Assembly: GCA_036276695.1 (NCBI GenBank)
Contig: DASUOI010000005.1
Span: 1-15,011, forward strand
Reading direction: 5' to 3'
DNA length: 15,011 bases
Source of the DNA: JANWLD01 sp036276695
GTDB lineage: Bacteria; Patescibacteriota; Saccharimonadia; Saccharimonadales; 2-12-FULL-41-12
In this document: positions 13,412 to 15,011 of the stretch, piece by piece
Layout: every line of letters starts with the position of its first letter
Numbering within the stretch: position 1 is the first letter of the stretch
Program-made: the position numbers and the translations under genes
Notes under the pieces: generated by a model
The model's database searches: none
Told to the model about the DNA's origin: nothing
Seen by the model: only the letters and a program-made list of their open reading frames with translations

Positions 13412-14233
13412 TTAATACGAGCGATCTTCTGCCTCTACTGACGTGTCGTGGCTATCGTCGTGGATGCCAGACTCTTCAAGCTTTTCGTGGGCTTGGTCGG
13501 TAACGATGCCGACTACAAGCAAGCCGAGTATTATCAGCAGTGCTGCAGATTTAGTAAAGCGGCCTTTTGCCTCTTCGTGGATAGTCGGAATCAAATCGCT
13601 TGCCGCAATGTATATAAAGAAGCCGGCTGCCAGACCTAGGATTGCACCTAGTGGCAAGTTCTCGTTAGAGCCAAGGTGGAATGTGTAAAGAGCGGTTACT
13701 AAGGTTGCTAAGGCACTGACCGCGTTCCATATAAGTACGTTCAGCCTTCTCATTCCGGATTTAAGCAACACGCCAAAATCGCCAACTTCCTGCGGTATTT
13801 CGTGTGCGGCCACGGCAATGGCAGTTACGATTCCGGCAGCCGGGCTTATAACGAAAGCTGCGCCGATTGCAACGCCATCTATAGCGTTATGCAGGGTATC
13901 GCCAATGATAATAAGCGGGGTGGTCGGTTTGTGTTGTTTTTTACCATCATGCTCATGGTGGTGATGGAACCAATGCAAGTAGTGTTCTAGCAAAAAGAAT
14001 ACTACTATACCGACGGCCACCCAGCGAAAAGCCGCGCCTTCCACGCTTAGTTCAACTGCTTCCGGAAGCAGATCAAAAAGCGCCGCACCCAAAAGCGCTC
14101 CAGCTGCAAATGGCAGCAGAAGACCACTTAAGCTCATAGCTATTTTCTTGTTTATTAAAAGTAAAGCACCGCCGATGATTGAGAATAATCCGCCGACCAA
14201 CGCCCAAAAAGCTACATCTAAATAATCCGCCAT
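13412..14233 (-). CDS. ZIP family divalent metal transporter
   Basis: 273 residues with about eight membrane helices. ZIP proteins move zinc, iron or other divalent metals into the cytoplasm. Diagnostic motifs are present: HNAIDG (115-120) in helix 4 and HEIPQEVGD (144-152) in helix 5, whose His, Asp and Glu residues form the transport-site metal centre. The loop between helices 3 and 4 is His-rich (HWFHHHHEHDGKKQHK, 87-102), as in many ZIP transporters, and the tail adds more His and acidic residues (GIHDDSHD). Selectivity cannot be read from sequence, but the divergent Fur-family gene and shared operators suggest a metal-regulated zinc or iron uptake system. TATAAT (14260-14265) would give a leader of about 20 nt; the ribosome-binding site is a modest GGGG or AGGA. 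Confidence 0.93.
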   Translation of the reverse strand: MADYLDVAFWALVGGLFSIIGGALLLINKKIAMSLSGLLLPFAAGALLGAALFDLLPEAVELSVEGAAFRWVAVGIVVFFLLEHYLHWFHHHHEHDGKKQHKPTTPLIIIGDTLHNAIDGVAIGAAFVISPAAGIVTAIAVAAHEIPQEVGDFGVLLKSGMRRLNVLIWNAVSALATLVTALYTFHLGSNENLPLGAILGLAAGFFIYIAASDLIPTIHEEAKGRFTKSAALLIILGLLVVGIVTDQAHEKLEESGIHDDSHDTSVEAEDRSY

Positions 14234-14259
14234 GCTAACCCCGATTCCTTATTATTTCC

Positions 14260-14265
14260 ATTATA
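14260..14265 (-). promoter_or_regulatory. Predicted -10 element for the ZIP transporter gene
   Basis: A perfect TATAAT read leftward, 26 nt before the ATG. No good -35 is found. A second possible promoter lies further upstream (TTGAAG 14316-14321, CATAAT 14292-14297, 18-bp spacer), closer to operator copy 1; I cannot choose between them. Confidence 0.4.
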
Positions 14266-14323
14266 CTCTCCTTATTTTCATTCTTCATCTGATTATGAAC
14301 CCATCTTACAACTCTCTTCAAAC

Positions 14324-14346
14324 TTATTGCAATTTTTTTGCAATAA
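14324..14346. promoter_or_regulatory. Predicted Fur-family operator, copy 1 (ZIP side)
   Basis: A perfect dyad with 9-bp arms, TTATTGCAA and TTGCAATAA, around a run of five T's. The inner form TATTGCAA-N5-TTGCAATA is identical in arms and spacing to copy 2, 74 bp to the right. It lies 58 bp upstream of the ZIP -10 and immediately upstream of the alternative ZIP -35 at 14316-14321. Confidence 0.65.
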
Positions 14347-14397
14347 CTCATAATTAAATTATACATAACGGATAGAATATGGTGTACAAATAAAACC

Positions 14398-14418
14398 TAT
14401 TGCAAAAGTTTTGCAATA
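14398..14418. promoter_or_regulatory. Predicted Fur-family operator, copy 2 (autoregulatory)
   Basis: A perfect 21-bp dyad: TATTGCAAAA, one central base, TTTTGCAATA. It covers the -35 (TTGCAA, 14400-14405) and most of the spacer of the predicted Fur-family promoter, with the -10 (TATCAT, 14423-14428) just outside. A dimer bound here would block polymerase, the usual arrangement for negative autoregulation by Fur, Zur or PerR. Confidence 0.7.
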
Positions 14419-14428
14419 AATATATCAT
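14400..14428 (+). promoter_or_regulatory. Predicted promoter of the Fur-family gene
   Basis: TTGCAA (14400-14405) and TATCAT (14423-14428) with a 17-bp spacer. The -10 ends 6 nt before the ATG at 14435 and no ribosome-binding site is visible, so the message is probably leaderless. TATATC (14421-14426) is an alternative -10 register. Confidence 0.5.
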
Positions 14429-14434
14429 CTAACC

Positions 14435-14854
14435 ATGCTGGTAGACGATATTAAATTTAAAGAAATTTTAGACAAAAGACAGCTCCGGCTAACCGGACAG
14501 CGGAAGGCCTTATACCAATCACTTGCCGGCCATAACCAACCGGTCAGCTTAAAACGCTTAGCCTCTTCCCTATCCGGCCATATGGACCAAGTTACGGTTT
14601 ACCGCAATGTGGATTTGTTTGAAAGTATAGGTATCATCAATAAAGTTTATACGGGCTGGAAATACCGCATTGAATTGTCAGAACAGTTTCGCCCACATCA
14701 TCACCACCTGACCTGTAAAAATTGCGGTAAGATTACTACTATCAGCCTGAGCGACCGCATGGAAAAAGCCATGGAAGACTTCGGCAAGAAACACGGCTTC
14801 AAAATAACCGGCCATCAGATAGAGCTCCACGGCCTCTGCAAAAACTGCTCTTGA
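14435..14854 (+). CDS. Fur-family metal-responsive transcriptional regulator (Zur/Fur-like)
   Basis: 139 residues, the usual length. The N-terminal winged helix (about 5-80) carries LRLTGQRKALYQSL (17-30) and the recognition-helix signature DQVTVYRNVDLFESIGII (51-68). The C-terminal dimerisation domain has the metal-site segment HHHHLTCKNCGKI (88-100) and two CxxC pairs (C94/C97 and C135/C138) that form the structural zinc site. Family members bind DNA dyads when loaded with zinc, iron, manganese or when sensing peroxide. Which metal this one senses is uncertain; the adjacent divergent ZIP transporter favours zinc or iron. Two matching dyads lie between the genes, one across its own promoter. 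It converges with the right-edge gene, with only a terminator hairpin between the stops. Confidence 0.94.
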   Translation: MLVDDIKFKEILDKRQLRLTGQRKALYQSLAGHNQPVSLKRLASSLSGHMDQVTVYRNVDLFESIGIINKVYTGWKYRIELSEQFRPHHHHLTCKNCGKITTISLSDRMEKAMEDFGKKHGFKITGHQIELHGLCKNCS

Positions 14855-14862
14855 AAAACAAG

Positions 14863-14886
14863 GATCCCAGCGGTGATGCTGGGATC
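14863..14886 (-). terminator. Rho-independent terminator of the right-edge gene
   Basis: GATCCCAGC and GCTGGGATC make a perfect 9-bp stem with a 6-nt loop. Read leftward, the stem begins at the last base of the edge gene's stop codon and is followed by CUUGUUUUUC, a U-rich tail. Read rightward (Fur-family side), no U run follows, so it is mainly a leftward terminator. Confidence 0.75.
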
Positions 14887-15011
14887 TATGGAAGCCTCAC
14901 ACTTCCAGCTTTCATTATAACCCGCCTCAACTGTTCTGGGTCAAGCATATAAGATACGGTGAGGAAGCTGGCTGGCTGGTATGAAGTCCTAAAGCCACTT
15001 TTTTCGGCTGA
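14886..15011 (-). CDS. C-terminal 41 codons of an unrecognised protein (runs off the right edge)
   Basis: The leftward frame from the right edge is open for 41 codons to a TAG at 14886-14888 and reads like real protein: QPASFLTVSYMLDPEQLRRV in the middle and IMKAGSVRLP at the end. I do not recognise the family, and the start lies outside the window. Support for coding comes from the open frame, a plausible composition, and a strong terminator that begins exactly at the stop codon. A promoter-like TTGACC/TATAAT pair inside this stretch has a 19-bp spacer and is more likely chance. Confidence 0.6.
   Translation of the reverse strand, partial: SAEKSGFRTSYQPASFLTVSYMLDPEQLRRVIMKAGSVRLP

Noticed and set aside
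14850..14945. Possible small RNA on the leftward strand: TTGACC/TATAAT upstream, two hairpins, and a terminator
   Set aside because: The promoter-like pair has a 19-bp spacer and lies within an open reading frame that ends exactly at the terminator, so a protein-coding gene with its terminator explains the same sequence better.

Overview
The window looks like chromosomal DNA from a small, compact bacterial genome. My best guess is a Patescibacteria/CPR member, possibly Saccharibacteria. This rests on the very tight gene packing, the many short membrane-anchored exported proteins, a membrane protein with a pilin-like tail of a kind I associate with CPR genomes, and a lack of biosynthetic genes. 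UGA serves as a stop (ends of the GDPD and Fur-family genes), so the UGA-glycine code of Gracilibacteria and Absconditabacteria is unlikely. The lineage is an inference; no rRNA or tRNA gene is present to settle it. I found no mobile element, CRISPR array, tRNA or rRNA, and no gene-free stretch above 300 bases.

Layout. Bases 1-722 hold the start of gap (GAPDH, cut by the left edge) and ppa, both leftward. A 41-bp divergent promoter region leads to a rightward pair, a GDPD-family phosphodiesterase and a ferredoxin reductase-like flavoprotein. This pair meets, with no base between stops, a long leftward stretch (2104-9745): a membrane-anchored cupredoxin, an exported helical protein of unknown function, trxB, a glutaredoxin/NrdH-like protein, a membrane-anchored FKBP isomerase, pheT, pheS, an NADPH-dependent FMN reductase-like protein and a small membrane protein. 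A second divergent promoter (about 9746-9774) drives a rightward GH63-type glycoside hydrolase, which converges on leftward rmuC, a five-helix membrane protein with a pilin-like tail, and a ZIP metal transporter. A third divergent region (14234-14434) separates the ZIP gene from a rightward Fur-family regulator. At the right edge the last 41 codons of an unrecognised leftward gene end in a strong terminator hairpin.

How the parts fit. The window is rich in thiol, flavin and copper redox proteins: ferredoxin reductase-like protein, cupredoxin, TrxB, glutaredoxin and FMN reductase. The Fur-family gene and the ZIP gene are divergent, and the region between them carries two copies of one dyad (TATTGCAA-N5-TTGCAATA), which predicts metal-responsive control of both. 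pheS, pheT and FKBP read as one operon. Several first genes of transcription units (GDPD, pheS, FMN reductase, small membrane protein, rmuC, Fur) have a -10-like hexamer 6-9 nt before the ATG and no Shine-Dalgarno, which suggests leaderless mRNAs. gap, ppa, cupredoxin, glutaredoxin, trxB and FKBP have clear Shine-Dalgarno sequences.

No defence system or clearly new multi-gene system is visible. The points most worth following are the shared Fur-family operator, the leaderless promoter pattern, the hairpin between glutaredoxin and trxB, the altered NADPH-binding motif in TrxB, the heptanucleotide repeat inside pheS, and the cupredoxin with its unidentified exported neighbour.
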